Shown: one piece after another, positions 37,472 to 49,154 of the stretch
Layout of the letters: every line of letters starts with the position of its first letter
Numbering within the stretch: position 1 is the first letter of the stretch
The notes under the pieces: generated by a model
What the model saw: the letters and a program-made list of their open reading frames with translations, nothing else
Told to the model about the DNA's origin: nothing
Databases searched by the model: none
DNA from: Pyrrhoderma lamaoense
Lineage: Eukaryota; Basidiomycota; Agaricomycetes; Hymenochaetales; Hymenochaetaceae
NCBI GenBank assembly: GCA_002794735.1
Contig: NBAZ01000001.1
Span: 62,001 to 126,000 of the forward strand
DNA length: 64,000 bases
Reading direction: 5' to 3'
Program-made: the position numbers and the translations under genes

Positions 37472-39270
37472 TTAGATCGACATCCCAATGTTCACATGAA
37501 CAGCCTTAACAGCCGTATAGTTCGCCAACGCGTACTCCCCAAGTTCACGTCCAATACCAGACTGCTTGTATCCACCGAACGGTACCTGCGTATCCAGCGT
37601 GTTCGCACAATTAATCCACATCGTACCAGCATGTAACTTATTTGCCACTCTCAACGCCCGATCAATGTTCTTGCTGAACAGCGCGGCCGCTAAGCCGTAG
37701 TGAGTGTCGTTCGCCTGAGCGATCACGTCTTCCTCCGTCGAGAACTTGATCACGACTCCGACGGACCGAAGATCTCCTCTCGGACGATCTTCATGTCCGG
37801 TCGGGTGTTGGTGAAGATCGTGGGCTCGATGAAGTATCCTTCTTGTCCGTGTCGTCGGCCTCCTGTTGCGACTGTCGCACCCTCTTCACGTCCAGAATCG
37901 ATGTAGCCCATGATACGTTGGTATTGGAGTTCGGAGACCTGAGGTCCTTGGTAGGTGTCCTCACCGAATGGGTCTCCGATCTTGATAGACTGTGCCTTTG
38001 CGGTGAACTTGGCGAGGAATTCATCGTAGATCTTCTCGTGGACGAAGATACGGGTACCGGCACAACATGCTTGGCCGTGGTTCCAGCTGAGGAGCCAATT
38101 ATGTCAGGAGAGTCGCGATTGACCGTAGAAATGGAACCACTCACAAGACACCATGTGCAGCCCAGTTGACAGCCTGGTCAATGTCAGCGTCATCGAAAAT
38201 GATGTTGGGACTCTTTCCACCGAGTTCGAGAGTGACCTTCTTCAAGTTGGTCTGAGCAGCGACCTCCATGATCTTCCTACCAACCATGGTGCTACCGGTG
38301 AAGGCAACCTTTTCGATATCAGGGTGGGCAGAGATAGCTGCACCGGCGGTGTGTCCGAATCCGTTGACAACGTTGACAACACCAGGGGGTACACCAGCCT
38401 TCTCGAGGATACCGATCATCCGGAGAGCAGTGAGTGGAGTAAACTCCGAAGGCTTGAGGACGATGGTGTTACCAGTCGCGAGAGCCGGGCCGAGTTTCCA
38501 TGAGAGCATGAGAAGAGGGAAGTTCCATGGGATGATCTGACCGACTACTCCGATAGGCTCATGCTTGGTGAACGCAAGCTTTGATTCGTACGTCTCGATG
38601 ACCTTTCCGTGATTCTTGTCCGCCCAACCACCATAGTAGCGGAAGCAACCAACAGCACCCGGGACATCAACGGTCTTTGCCCAATTGAAAGTTTTACCTA
38701 AAAATAGTATAGTAGATAAGGTGAAATTATTAGTCCAGGGGTTGAAGAGAGATTAGATGAGATAATAGATCAATTATATGAAACCTCTCGGTGTCTATAA
38801 AAAAGATCTATTAATGGGTGAATAATGATGACATACCATTATCAAGTGCCTCAATGGCAGCTAACTCTTCGAGATTCTCCTCCATAAGGTCGGCAATCTT
38901 CATCAAAATTTTACCACGCTCGGCACCTGGAACTTTGAGACCCCAGCGTTGAGCGTAAGCTTCCTGAGCGGCTTTGACAGCGAGGTCAATGTCCTTGGAG
39001 TTACCCATCGAGATCGTCGTCGTCTTCTTGCCATTGGCTGAGCAAAGGTTAAAAAAAGGTAATCAAGTCAGGAAAGGGAGCTAGGGAACACGATATACAG
39101 AAGCGCTGATAGGGCGGGGGAAGGGATTTGAACGTACCAGGGTTAATGACATCATGCATCTCTCCGTCTACACCGTCAACGAACTTGCCGTTGATATAAA
39201 GACCGGTGTTGAACGCTCCTTTACCCTTGAAGACGGGCGTGTCAAGTTCCCAGTTGAATAATTGAGGCAT
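37472..39270 (-). CDS. NAD(P)+-dependent aldehyde dehydrogenase (one-base frame break)
   Basis: Four exons: 39270-39138, 39037-38837, 38697-38145 and 38086-37472, total 1,502 nt. Adding one base restores 1,503 nt, or 500 residues, the usual ALDH length. The break is at 37,761/37,762, inside the conserved EEIFGPVGVV block. Seen in order are INGKFVDG, the IIPWNFPL cofactor region, [32 protein letters not shown] with the general-base Glu, GQACCAGTR with the nucleophilic Cys, and [12 protein letters not shown] near the end. No presequence is visible, so a cytosolic enzyme oxidising acetaldehyde or similar aldehydes to acids is likely. A TATAAA lies 150 bp upstream. A degenerate fragment of this gene sits at 32.4-32.8 kb. 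The single break may be a sequence error. Confidence 0.92.
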
Positions 39271-39419
39271 TGTGTGTCTGTGTTTGGGATGGAAACAGAA
39301 AAAAGAAAGAAAGAAGGAAGATGTGCTTTGCGATGAAGGGAAGGAAAAAGTAGATTTGGGGAAGGGGAGTTGGGAAATGAAGAATGAGGAGGGGGGGAGG
39401 GATGATCAGGCAGGTACTC

Positions 39420-39425
39420 TTTATA
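39420..39425 (-). promoter_or_regulatory. TATA box of the ALDH gene
   Basis: TATAAA on the minus strand, 150 bp before the ALDH start codon. Pyrimidine-rich leader sequence on the same strand follows it, as is common for strongly expressed fungal genes. Confidence 0.55.
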
Positions 39426-41889
39426 CCTGAGCGATTGGGGGGGAAGGAAGCTAGTTCACATGAGGAAGGGAAAAGGGTCGAAGCCCCATGACATACCCCG
39501 TGGGGTTCAATGTCCGGATTAAGCATCTAGATAACGTTATATTGACCATTTAATTCCCAATTATAGCCATTCTTCTTAACCTTCTTTCAATTCATATTTC
39601 ATTCCACATAAAACTCTGAACCACTCGCATTGCATGTCCTCTAAACTAAGCTCGGAACACACCACCAATATTTGTTGCAAAATCGGATAACGAAAACCTG
39701 GGGAAAGAATAGGGGTTGGGGTAGGGGGGAAGAAGGAGGAAATAGGAAGGGGGGAATCTTTTTTATTTTGTTTTACGCAATTTTACAAAGAGAGGAAACT
39801 CTAAAAACCCCAGATTAGACCCAGATAAGTTAGAATATGATAAATAAATAAAAAAAGGGAAAAGGATGTATGGAAATGGTTTACTGATATTTAATTATTA
39901 ATTTGTCGATTGTGAAAAAGTCGAGATCCGGAGTTAGAGAGTAAGCCAAGGGACGATGAAGAGGAATTGAGTGCGATCGGAAGGTGAAGTGAAGTGAGTG
40001 AGTCAGGGAATGGGACGAGTACGCGTGTCCGGCCCTTGAGTGTTAGGTGGAATGCGGGAGAACTCGGAACCCCGAAGGACTCGTCCAGCGTTCTCTTTGG
40101 AAATTCACATGGAGCTAAAGATATATCACTCCGTCTCAGAAACATTTCATCCGGTCCTCTTTTGCTTGTAATACTAATCATAGTCATTTTATCGGAGCGC
40201 CTTCCCCTTCAAATGCTGTACAAGTTGGCACATCACTAGTCCCTGAACGAAAAGGTCCAAAGGTCAATCCGGAACTCCTTCCCGACGAGCAAAAAAGAGA
40301 ACTACGAATATTCAATAAGTGTGTGTGCGATTGTGATTTTTAATATTTTTTTATCTTGATAATCATAAATCATCTTCTCCCTTTTTTCTTCATTCTCTTC
40401 TTTCGAAGTTTTTTTTCACGTTAACGACCAGTCCCATTTACTTAGCCGCAGAGATAAGACTTCAAGGGACCCTTCCTACCCCCTTCTCTTCCCCAATGGT
40501 TTGCTGCGTAATCATCAATTTACAATTTATAATTTACAAGTACCGGAGAGAACCGTAACCGGATCTCAGCCTATCATATCAAAAGGTGATTTGAAATTTG
40601 AAATTCTTATGCAGTAAAAGGTAAGAAAAAAAACATAAGACAAACAGAACTCATAACTGGACTCTATAATTTCATTTCAGTGCAAAAGTGCGGAAGTAAA
40701 GTGTATCAAACGGAAAGAGACAAGAAGTGAACGTGAACGTGAATATGCTCAGAGCTATGAAAGGGTGTTATCATTTACGAGTTGTTTTGTAGCGAGAGCG
40801 CGTTGTATACGATCAAAGGGAGAAAGCTAAATTAAGATAAAGATCCCCTCTCCCTTCACCCCTCTATATAAGTAAGCTTACTCAGAACCGAAATCATCGC
40901 TTAAATCACGGATAAATAAAGAATTACCCCGTTGACCCGTTGACCCGTTGAGTTAAGTTAAAGTAGTAAGTCGAGTTGAGTAAGAATACTGAGATGCATA
41001 ATCAACCCCCTCACCCCCTCATTCCTTAATCTGCACGGTGTTGAGAAATGGGATGGGATGGGGGGGGGGGGGAGGAGTGAAAGAACGAAGTGGAGGAAGA
41101 GGGGAATGAGAGGTCCGCACAACTTGAATGAAATGGTGGAACCCGTCCAGTCATAAGTCACAAGAGTAGAACCCCCTCCCCCCCTCCACCGCCAAGAAAC
41201 AAGAAGAAGCAAGAAGCTAGCCAGTGCTTCCTGTATTTTTGTTAAAGGGAAGGGAGGAGGGGGCGGGTAAAACCCTTTCATAAGCTTCTTTTTTTCATCC
41301 ACATTGATAATGATACTGATAATAATGATAAATCTATTCTATTCTCACTCAGGAACGAGAACGAGGATAGTAGCGTAGCATAACGTAACACAAGATAGGA
41401 TTTTATTTTTTATGATGTTGATTTTGATTTTGTATTTTTGTATTTTTGTATTATACCTTTAACCTTCGATAACTGATAGACGCTGGTTATTGTATTATAA
41501 TTGCTGTGTTGGAAAGTTTTTTTTTTTTTTGGGGGGGGGGAGATCCGCCACCCCCTTCTTCCCTAGGATCGAACGAAAGAGAACGTGTTTGTATGTTTGT
41601 GTATGTGCCATAATGTGGGTGGGGAAGTGTGAAAAAAAAAGGGGGGGGGGGAATGGGGCTAATTATAGCTGGGGGATAGATCAATTCCAATCCAATTTTA
41701 TCCGTTACGTTACACGTTATTGCCCCAAAGGCAATTTCAAAGTCAAAGGAAATGGGAATCATTTATAAAGTAAAAACATTAACTTCCACTTAACATACTT
41801 AACATTAACAAAAAAAAAATCAATCAATCAGAAATCCTAAACCTTGAACTTCTCTCTCTCTCTCTCTCGCGCGAATCTACAAAGCCTCC
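39426..41889. other. Intergenic, low complexity
   Basis: No gene recognised. It contains G-rich and A-rich homopolymers, including a long G run near 41,060 and a T-run followed by a G-run at about 41,517-41,540. The right end must carry the 3' UTR of the helicase gene. Confidence 0.5.
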
Positions 41890-44104
41890 CTATACTAACG
41901 CTTTAATCTTCTTCCTAACAACCTCATCCGAAGCCGACCCACGACCTTTTTGTTTCCGAAGATGACTACTCTTCCTTGATGCCCCGCACGACCTGAACGG
42001 CCGGCACGATGAAGAAAGTCGATCATGTTCCGTGGCGAGTCGACGATGAAGACGTGTTGGACGGACGGAGCAAAGTCTAGTCCTCGAGAGAGAAGCGAGG
42101 TGGTGATTAAGACCCGAGGGGAAGAGGAGGGAGAAGACTTGTCCTTTTCCTTATCTTCTGGAGAAGAAGAAGAAGTGTTGGTACCGTTACCGCTCCGGAT
42201 TCGGATTTGATATTAGAAGTAGAAGTGAAGTGAAGGAAGCTACGGAGCTACTACTACCTACGCACCTCCCTTTAACGAACCCATCGAGATGACGATTCGA
42301 ACCCCGGACACGCGCGGCGCCCGTACTCGTCAACCTCACGTTCTCTATCCCGCGGCTAGCCAGATGTTCACCCAGTGCGTCAACGGCCGTAGAGCGGTTA
42401 CAGAAGATAAGGACGCGAGAGAGTGGAGTTCCTCGACCACCACCACTACCGTTGCGTAACGCGTCCTCGGCCCAAACGCGTCGGAGTCGTCGCTCGATGT
42501 CGGCGAATCGGTTCCCACCTGTCCATGCTACGTATTCGGTGTGGAGTGTTGGAGGGAGCTTGTGTAGGCGTGGTGAAGCCAGTCGAGTCAGAGTTGGGTG
42601 ATGGGTAGATAAGTAAGAAGACAGTGAAGCTGGGATCGTGGCTGATGTGAGGATGAGGTGAAACGGGTATTTGACAGGCCCTGCTACACTCTTGTTGTCG
42701 ATTTTGGTTTTGGACGGGATCGGATGTCCTCGCGCTCGACTTATTTCCGAAAGAATGCCCTGGACCGTTTCTCTAAAGTCTGGATCGAAGAGTACGTCCG
42801 CTTCGTCTACCACGACACATTCGACTCGTCTCAAGTCTATTTCGGGTTTTCCTGGTCTGAACTTTTTGCCTTCTCGTTCAAACTCGGGTTTTCCTACCTT
42901 GTCCCATCCCCAACCTCGGATCATTTCTAATGCTTTAACAGGTGTGCTGACTAGCACGTCGACGAGATGGTTCCCGGATGTTGGTTGCATACGAATATCT
43001 AGCCTCCATCTCCTTCCTCCTTACTTAAAGAATCAATGACGTGCTTCATTTGACGAGCAGAACTGTTGCCGTTGTTTCTCCCCAAAGCAGTATTTGGAGT
43101 ATTTGCTCTTGACGCACAAAGTACCCGCAGCTTTGCATGGTGTACGAGAGACTTGGCTGTTTCCGAAAGCTGTCTTGTCAGTTCGTGTGTCGGCGCAAGA
43201 ACAAGCGCTCGAGGGTTTAACGGAGCGCTCGAAGGCGTGTTCTTTGCAGACGCAAGTGCTTCCGTTGATTTTAAGTATTGTAGAAGAGGAAGTAAATAAG
43301 CGAATGATTTCCCCGACCCAGTCTCAGATGCCAGAAGAACTTCCTTCCATTCAAGTGGCCTATCTGAGATCGAAGATAGATGTTTCAGGGACAAGGCCTG
43401 TATGGGAGTTGGTACCGCATTTGGACCAAGTATGTCTATCATCGATTGTGATAAGGCAGGAGTCAACGGTGGTGATGAGAAAGAAGTTAACAATGGTTCC
43501 TTTATTGGTATTGGCGAACGATCGAATTCCTCATCAATAGCGGCTTCAACTTCAGACTTTTCTTTCGCCTCAATAACGTGAATCGGGGCCTGATCATTTT
43601 TTCAATGACATTCACAATGTTTTATCATATTTTTGTAACGCCAACTTACTTTGCCCTTATTTTTTAAGCTTGGAGCATCCTTATTTGTCTGATTGTTGAA
43701 AGAAAGAGCTTTAGTTGATGTTATATGATTTGTGTTGACAAACAACTGCGTACCGATCCGTTATTTGCATGACTCTGAGATACAGCCTTCGCTACTTCGT
43801 ATTTCCAAGAAAGCCTTTTGGCTTAAGATCCTTTACAAGACGTATTCGTGAAGAAGTCCCTAAGATAGTAAGCACAAGTCAAACAACTGGTGTAAAAAAA
43901 AGTTTGTTCTCATCCTCAAGTCCACATACTATTATTATGAGTTTTTGGTCCTTTCGAAACTTTGCCCCGTTGTTTCCATTTTGGTTCCTCCCTTTTCCCT
44001 TTTAACGTTGCAGCAGCAAGTGCAGTCGAGTGAAATCCTTTGATTATATGAGGTGGAGTACGGATACAACCTGAGCGTGAAAACAGTAGGAGGTTTAAAG
44101 ACAT
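41890..44104 (-). CDS. MRH4: Mitochondrial DEAD-box RNA helicase, Mrh4-like
   Basis: Five exons: 44104-43930, 43859-43754, 43688-43650, 43589-42266 and 42192-41890. They give 649 residues when three missing bases are allowed (near 43,803, 43,003 and 41,954); the phase of every exon agrees with exactly these three. The N-terminus [15 protein letters not shown] is basic and hydroxylated, like a mitochondrial presequence. Helicase motifs are Q (TPIQALSL), I (ASETGSGKS), Ia (APTHELTRQ), Ib (STPVKAL), II (DEADVLF), III (SAT), IV (VLIFCN), V (SRGLDF) and VI ([10 protein letters not shown]). The C-terminus [14 protein letters not shown] also fits this family as I recall it. Expected role is ATP-dependent RNA remodelling in mitochondrial ribosome assembly. 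A truncated copy of its 5' part lies at 49.2-50.5 kb. Confidence 0.88.
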
Positions 44105-46136
44105 GCAAGTCTTCAACTCGTAGCCTAAGACTGAATTTGCATGTAAAGAACTTAAAAGAAGTGAAAAAAAGAGAAATCACGGGTATCTGCATTACTAATA
44201 TTAAAAACGTAAGCAAAGTTCAAGATTAATCGTATTATGTAAGCTAAGACAGCCACTCAATTTTTTCGACGGTTTGGAATTAACATCACATGTAACTGCG
44301 AAATTATCACTGAATTCTTCAAGTTTTCCTATTTGAGATAGCTTGTATCTTTTTGAATACATCAAGTTTACGCATACTCCCTTCTTAGAAGAGTTCAACC
44401 TAACTTTACAGATTTCGTGCATTTCTACCCCTGTAGTCGGCCATCTGCGTCCGGCACTTGATAGTTCCAGTCTACCTTGAACGCCCATAGCGTATATGCC
44501 GTATTATATGGCTGTGTTTATTTTCTCGAGAGGCTGGCTACAGAACATAAACCGAAGTTCGCTGATAGAGCGAACACCGTTATCCCGATTGGGAATACAT
44601 CCCGAGAGCTGATAATTACTTCATGTAGAAGGCAAAATCTGAAATAAGGGCAGCACGCCGATACCACATAATCTCATATAAGATCGAAGAACAAGTAGTT
44701 TGTATGATATACTGAGATCGTTCTCGGGACTATCTTCTGGTGTTACCAAATTGGTACTTCTCAACCTCAAACTGGGATCGAGGTTACGAGGTCCTTTGTT
44801 GATAGATGTACCGGTTGCAGACCTGTGCAAATGACCGGTCGGCGGTAGGCAAGATGTCTATACACTAGAAACTATTAGCGAATACGAGATCATCGAAAAA
44901 AAATATCAGCGTGACTCTGAACTTTAGGAAAAAGAATAGTCTAGCTTAAAACCGAAGCAGGAGTGCTTCTTTTCTTTTACAAACTTGACAATTGTTGTAT
45001 CTGCTTGGAAGCATATTGCATATCTCCTCTTTGCAGGGAGCTTGCGAACTCCCATAAAGAGCTTGGAACCAATATATGCATTACCAAAAACAAGGTGTAT
45101 CTGTTTGCAGCCAAGACGAAGCCCACAATGCGCAGTAGCTCTAGCCGGTGATTGTGATCTTGATTTTTTTTGATTCCTACCTCTCACGTGTAGAAAAAAA
45201 AAGAGGAAGTAAAAAGGTTGCACGAGTACATAAGTTATACAGAAACGCTTCAGCTACGGAAGTCCTACATATGAAGAGAACGAGCCTGAATCGAAAATTC
45301 AACATGCGCTAGTGATATCAATTCTCGGAGATGTGCATATAGAGAAAATATTAATGATACAAGTAGCTAGTAGCTGCTAGTACAGATTTCATGCCGGCCA
45401 CAGCAGGATTAAGGCGAATGGGCATTGTTTGGTGGAGTACACGGGTAGATGGTAGACAACGAAGATAGATGGAGGTGTACGTGCCTGGACTGACATGTGG
45501 ACCACCCCAGCGAGCTGGAGCCATTGCACAATACTGAAATCTTCTTTTATTTCCGAAGTGATTTAGGTTGTTGGCTCGTACCCTAAATCACGGTTTGAAC
45601 ATGAGGCTAAGTAGTGCGTCAGGAATCTTATTATAGACTTGATTATCTTGTGCAATTTTCGTCAATCGTTCGATCAACCCCAATAGTCCGGCTCTCATGG
45701 GGTAGCCACTACTTCTAATTAGCAGAAGAAGGCAACAGACTACGAGTCGTGCATTCTTAAGAGCTCTTGCTGTTGGTCATCACGGGGGAAATGTGGCTTT
45801 GCCATCACTTAAGGAAGTAGGACACGTACGCGAACAAGCTTCATACGTTTCAGGACGGTTTTTTCATCAAAATGTCATAGAAGAGAGTTCCTTTGTTTTG
45901 ATATCATGGTGTCTAGATCTTACATATTCCCTCAAATTTTGATGACGAAGTTTACTACACAACTCATATTAAGGCCACTCGGGTTGTGATTAATAAAGAT
46001 TAATCTCATGCCTCTCGTCCTTCTTGATGGCTATGGCAGTATAAAATGAGGTTTGAGAGTGAACTCGATCCTCGACCTCTAAGTGAGAAAATCTCTCTTC
46101 CTACATTCACTTCCTCTCTTGCCAATTCTTGGATAG
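44105..46136. other. Shared upstream region of helicase and factor copy A
   Basis: The helicase reads left from 44,104 and the factor reads right from 46,137. The sequence between them was duplicated with both genes (50,524-52,924 in unit 2). No gene is seen in either copy. Confidence 0.55.
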
Positions 46137-48260
46137 ATGCCCTCCGTGGATCCGAATAAAAGCAAACGTTCCAGTGGCTGTAACCAATGCAGAGAGTGCT
46201 ACTCAGCAAAACTCAAGGTTGGTTCTAGAAGCTCTTTCTGCTTTAAGCTCTCTGGATGTCGTTACTCACTATTGTATAACTAAAGTGCAAGCGGATGATA
46301 AGCGATCAAGGATGTGTTAGGTGTATGAAGAAAGGTTGGGCGTGTAAATTACCAGACGTAAGTTTCATTCCGCTCGTCTCCATCTTTTTTACAAATTAAT
46401 TATTTTCTATCATCAGCGGTAGACTATCTTACCTTTCCAGTGCTGAGCACGATCACTAACGAACGTCAAAAGTACATATACTATAAAACTCGGACGCAAT
46501 GTGAGTCACTTACTACTGAGATATATGAAAGTAACCCTAGATTGGAAATCTCAGGAAGGGCAGGTGTTCACTATTGATGAAGAGGACTCCGATATCCAGA
46601 ATTTACTCAACCGCCCATTTTTCTACTTCTCTTCTGAGTATCAAGTTCAAATGCCGATAAACATGCCTTTGCTACGAATCATAGATGATCTGGTATGTAT
46701 TGACAATCTGTTCTGGTGATGCCGCATTCTACAGCGCATGTACCGATAGAGAAAGAATAAAGAAACAGAAGGGGAAGCTGATGCCGATAGAGAAGGATCA
46801 CATGCAGGACCCAAGGTCCGTGATCTCGCCAATTTCAAGTGATGATAACAATCCTGAACATCCACATACTAACTTCCGACAAGGAGTTAAGGGGAGAAGA
46901 GCTAGTCAAGCTCTCTGAGGAGAATTCCTTATTTGTCCATCTCAGCTGGAAAGCAAGCCGCATTTCGATTCCTAATAGACCCGGGGATCTCTTTGCTTAT
47001 AGGATCCACGAAGTACGTTCCTTTGATTCTCGTATCACACACACAACCTGATCGACCAACTGCGACTCGTCTATATATAGTTTTCTGTTGAATCACTTTC
47101 ATTAGTAGAATTGGTTGATACGAGCATACGTGAGGCTCGTGAACTTGTCATGGGATATAATGTAGTTGCCTGGAAGGGGTAAGATATAAATTTGTTTAAC
47201 ACTGGATTCTGCCATTATATAATTGCATTAGCCACAGTATCTTCAGCCCACCTCGGGCCAGTTTTATGCCAAGGGAGCTCGCGTTGTCACCAGAAGTAGA
47301 CTTGTATGTCTTTTGAGCGTTGAAGAAAATGTCAACAAGTTTTTGTATGTACAATCAACTTTGGTGAAAAAGAATATCCATCATTCATAATCCGCCACAG
47401 ATTTTCGTCTTCATTCATTCTATAATAATGGTAGTGTAAATTAAAGGATTACACAAAGATAAAGAAAGGGGGAATCTGATAGATACGATATGTAATGTAT
47501 AGTAAATGGAAGCAATACATCATGAAACATAGGAACAGTATTGCAGACGTATATATAAGATCTGATAATATCCGTAGCAGTGAGATACTTTCTGTAATAA
47601 CTAACTTTTAACATGACAGTGTACATCAATTGAACTTGCTGGAGATAAAGATACAGATGAACTCGGATAGAATATCATCTGAACTTTAACCTTATAGCGT
47701 TATAAAGTTTAGTGGGAGTATTAAATTACAAGCTTGCAACATCAATTAAAAAAGGTTATCAGCATTGTTGTCTGATATCATAGTCGGTTACTAAGTTGTC
47801 AAGGTGAAACAGACATTAGATATGATGGATTGCGATTTGAAAAGGTCCCGAAGTATTATACTAAAATTCTAAATCCACTCATTCAAGAGCCATTCACCGC
47901 GATCTACTGTTTTAAAAATAAATATTGGACAAAGTACATTCCTGCTACATAGCTATGCATAATCTCTAATACAATACTTCATATCTGCTTATGATTATTT
48001 AGGCTGTATAAGGAGTAAGACTTTTCAGATGGAGATATAAGATGGCATCACAATTATAGACGTTTACATGTGAGCTTAACCTTGAATTTTTGCAGAACTT
48101 TGGGCACCTGATCTACTACCTTTCGGTTATCTGTTTAGAACTGGCTCACGCCATGCAAAACGGGTGAATCATAAGTACAAGGTAAGCTTGGATACAGTAG
48201 CAATGGTAATCCTAGTTCCAGTAGTGTAATTCAAAAGCTCGTAGGCGAACTTCAGGCCCG
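46137..48260 (+). CDS. Zn(2)Cys(6) transcription-factor gene, copy A
   Basis: Exon 1 (46137-46217) starts MPSVDPNKSKRSS and ends CRECYSAKLK. Exon 2 (46286-46357) continues with CKRMISDQGCVRCMKKGWAC. Joined, they give C-x2-C-x6-C-x8-C-x2-C-x6-C, the fungal binuclear zinc cluster. Later exons conserved in three copies are VDYLTFPVLSTI (about 46,420-46,500), RPFFYFSSEYQVQMPI ending at a donor at 46,692, ELRGEELVKL ending FAYRIHE (46,880-47,010), VELVDTSIREARELVMGY (47,090-47,180) and YLQPTSGQFYAKG (47,240-47,345). The junction after exon 2 does not keep phase with the next exon in any copy, so either a base is missing or an exon boundary is wrong. The 3' end is unresolved. It is the best preserved of the three and could encode a DNA-binding regulator. 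Confidence 0.55.
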
Positions 48261-49154
48261 GCTGAGCGGTCTGCCTTATGGTATGTACTGTCCGGGTAGG
48301 TCAAAGATGAACCATATGGACTTACTGAAAACTAACTACTGCAAAAGCAAACACTAGGGTCATTTTTATTAATTATAAACAAGGGTTAGAGGGTCATATA
48401 CAATCAAATACTTTCGCAGTAAACTATGCAGATTAGAGATCAGGAGACCCGCTACATGTGATTACAACATTCAAACCATATCTCTCACTGGCCGAGATTG
48501 GATTGTTCATCGGTACAATACCCATACTTCCGGAAATCTGTCTACATACACTATATTCCTTGCTTTCAATTTGCATAGCCATTTACTTACCCATTCCAGC
48601 TGTTTGGCCTAATCTTATGGCATCTAATCGTTACAGCGTTACTTCATCTACATATCTTCGCTTTTCATATTACTTATCACATTTCACTGCGTTTTTCATT
48701 GCTGTGAGTGCCAAGAGATATGTTGTTGCAAGCTGTATAGTATTATTCACCTATGGAAGACAAGTATATTCTACACAAAGGATGGTGTGTTTATACATGT
48801 AAAAAATAATTAAACTGTTCGAAGACATTATCAAATCTACCTAAAAAAATATCATCTCCCTTTGAAATTGTACAGTGGGTGAGCGCAGACCGAGCACACG
48901 TTTGCCTAGATAAATGCCGGTATGTAGACCACTTGGTGAAGCTCATTACTAGTCCTTCTGCGAAATCACTTATAAAAACCTTGTTACGACTTCTACACCC
49001 TCTAAAAAACCAAGTTTGACCAGCTTCCCAGCCATGGGGTGCCATTCCCGGCTCTCCAAAGTCAATCTGGAGGTCTCACTAAGCTATTCAATCGTTGGTA
49101 GCGACGGATGATGTGTACAACGGATAGGGACGCAATCAACGCAAGCTGATGTCC
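48261..49154. other. Copy A-specific stretch with one hydrophobic frame
   Basis: Similarity between duplication units 1 and 2 fades near 48,260. A plus-strand frame of 114 codons at 48,458-48,802 has several hydrophobic stretches but no family signature, and no matching copy in the window. It could be an exon of a membrane protein or chance. No DUF6533 gene follows factor copy A, unlike copies B and C. Confidence 0.3.

Larger units (their letters stand above)
43262..48260 (+). repeat. Tandem duplication, unit 1
   Basis: Collinear with 49,155 to about 55,600. Matches include 43,262-43,935 with 49,155-49,808, 43,945-44,560 with 50,360-50,970, 44,630-45,240 with 51,135-51,800, and 45,990-47,345 with 52,800-54,140. 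The unit contains the 5' half of the helicase gene (minus), its upstream region and Zn(2)Cys(6) factor copy A (plus). The left limit falls inside the helicase coding sequence. Confidence 0.85.

Noticed and set aside
37791..38144. A 117-codon minus-strand frame and a 108-codon plus-strand frame within the ALDH gene
   Set aside because: They overlap ALDH exon 4 and the intron before it in other frames and have the skewed Ser/Arg composition of codon-shadow sequence.
41040..41660. Long G runs as possible G-quadruplex control element
   Set aside because: They are single homopolymers beside T- and A-runs in non-coding DNA, with no spaced G-tract pattern tied to a gene start.
42193..42265. Apparent frame break in the helicase after FVKG
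   Set aside because: A 73-nt GT-AG intron joins the two frames in phase before the SRGLDF motif.
43689..43753. Apparent further frame break in the helicase after SHANNGS
   Set aside because: A 65-nt intron with donor GTACGC, branch-like CAACTAAA, pyrimidine tract and CAG acceptor explains it, keeps phase, and is present in the truncated copy too.
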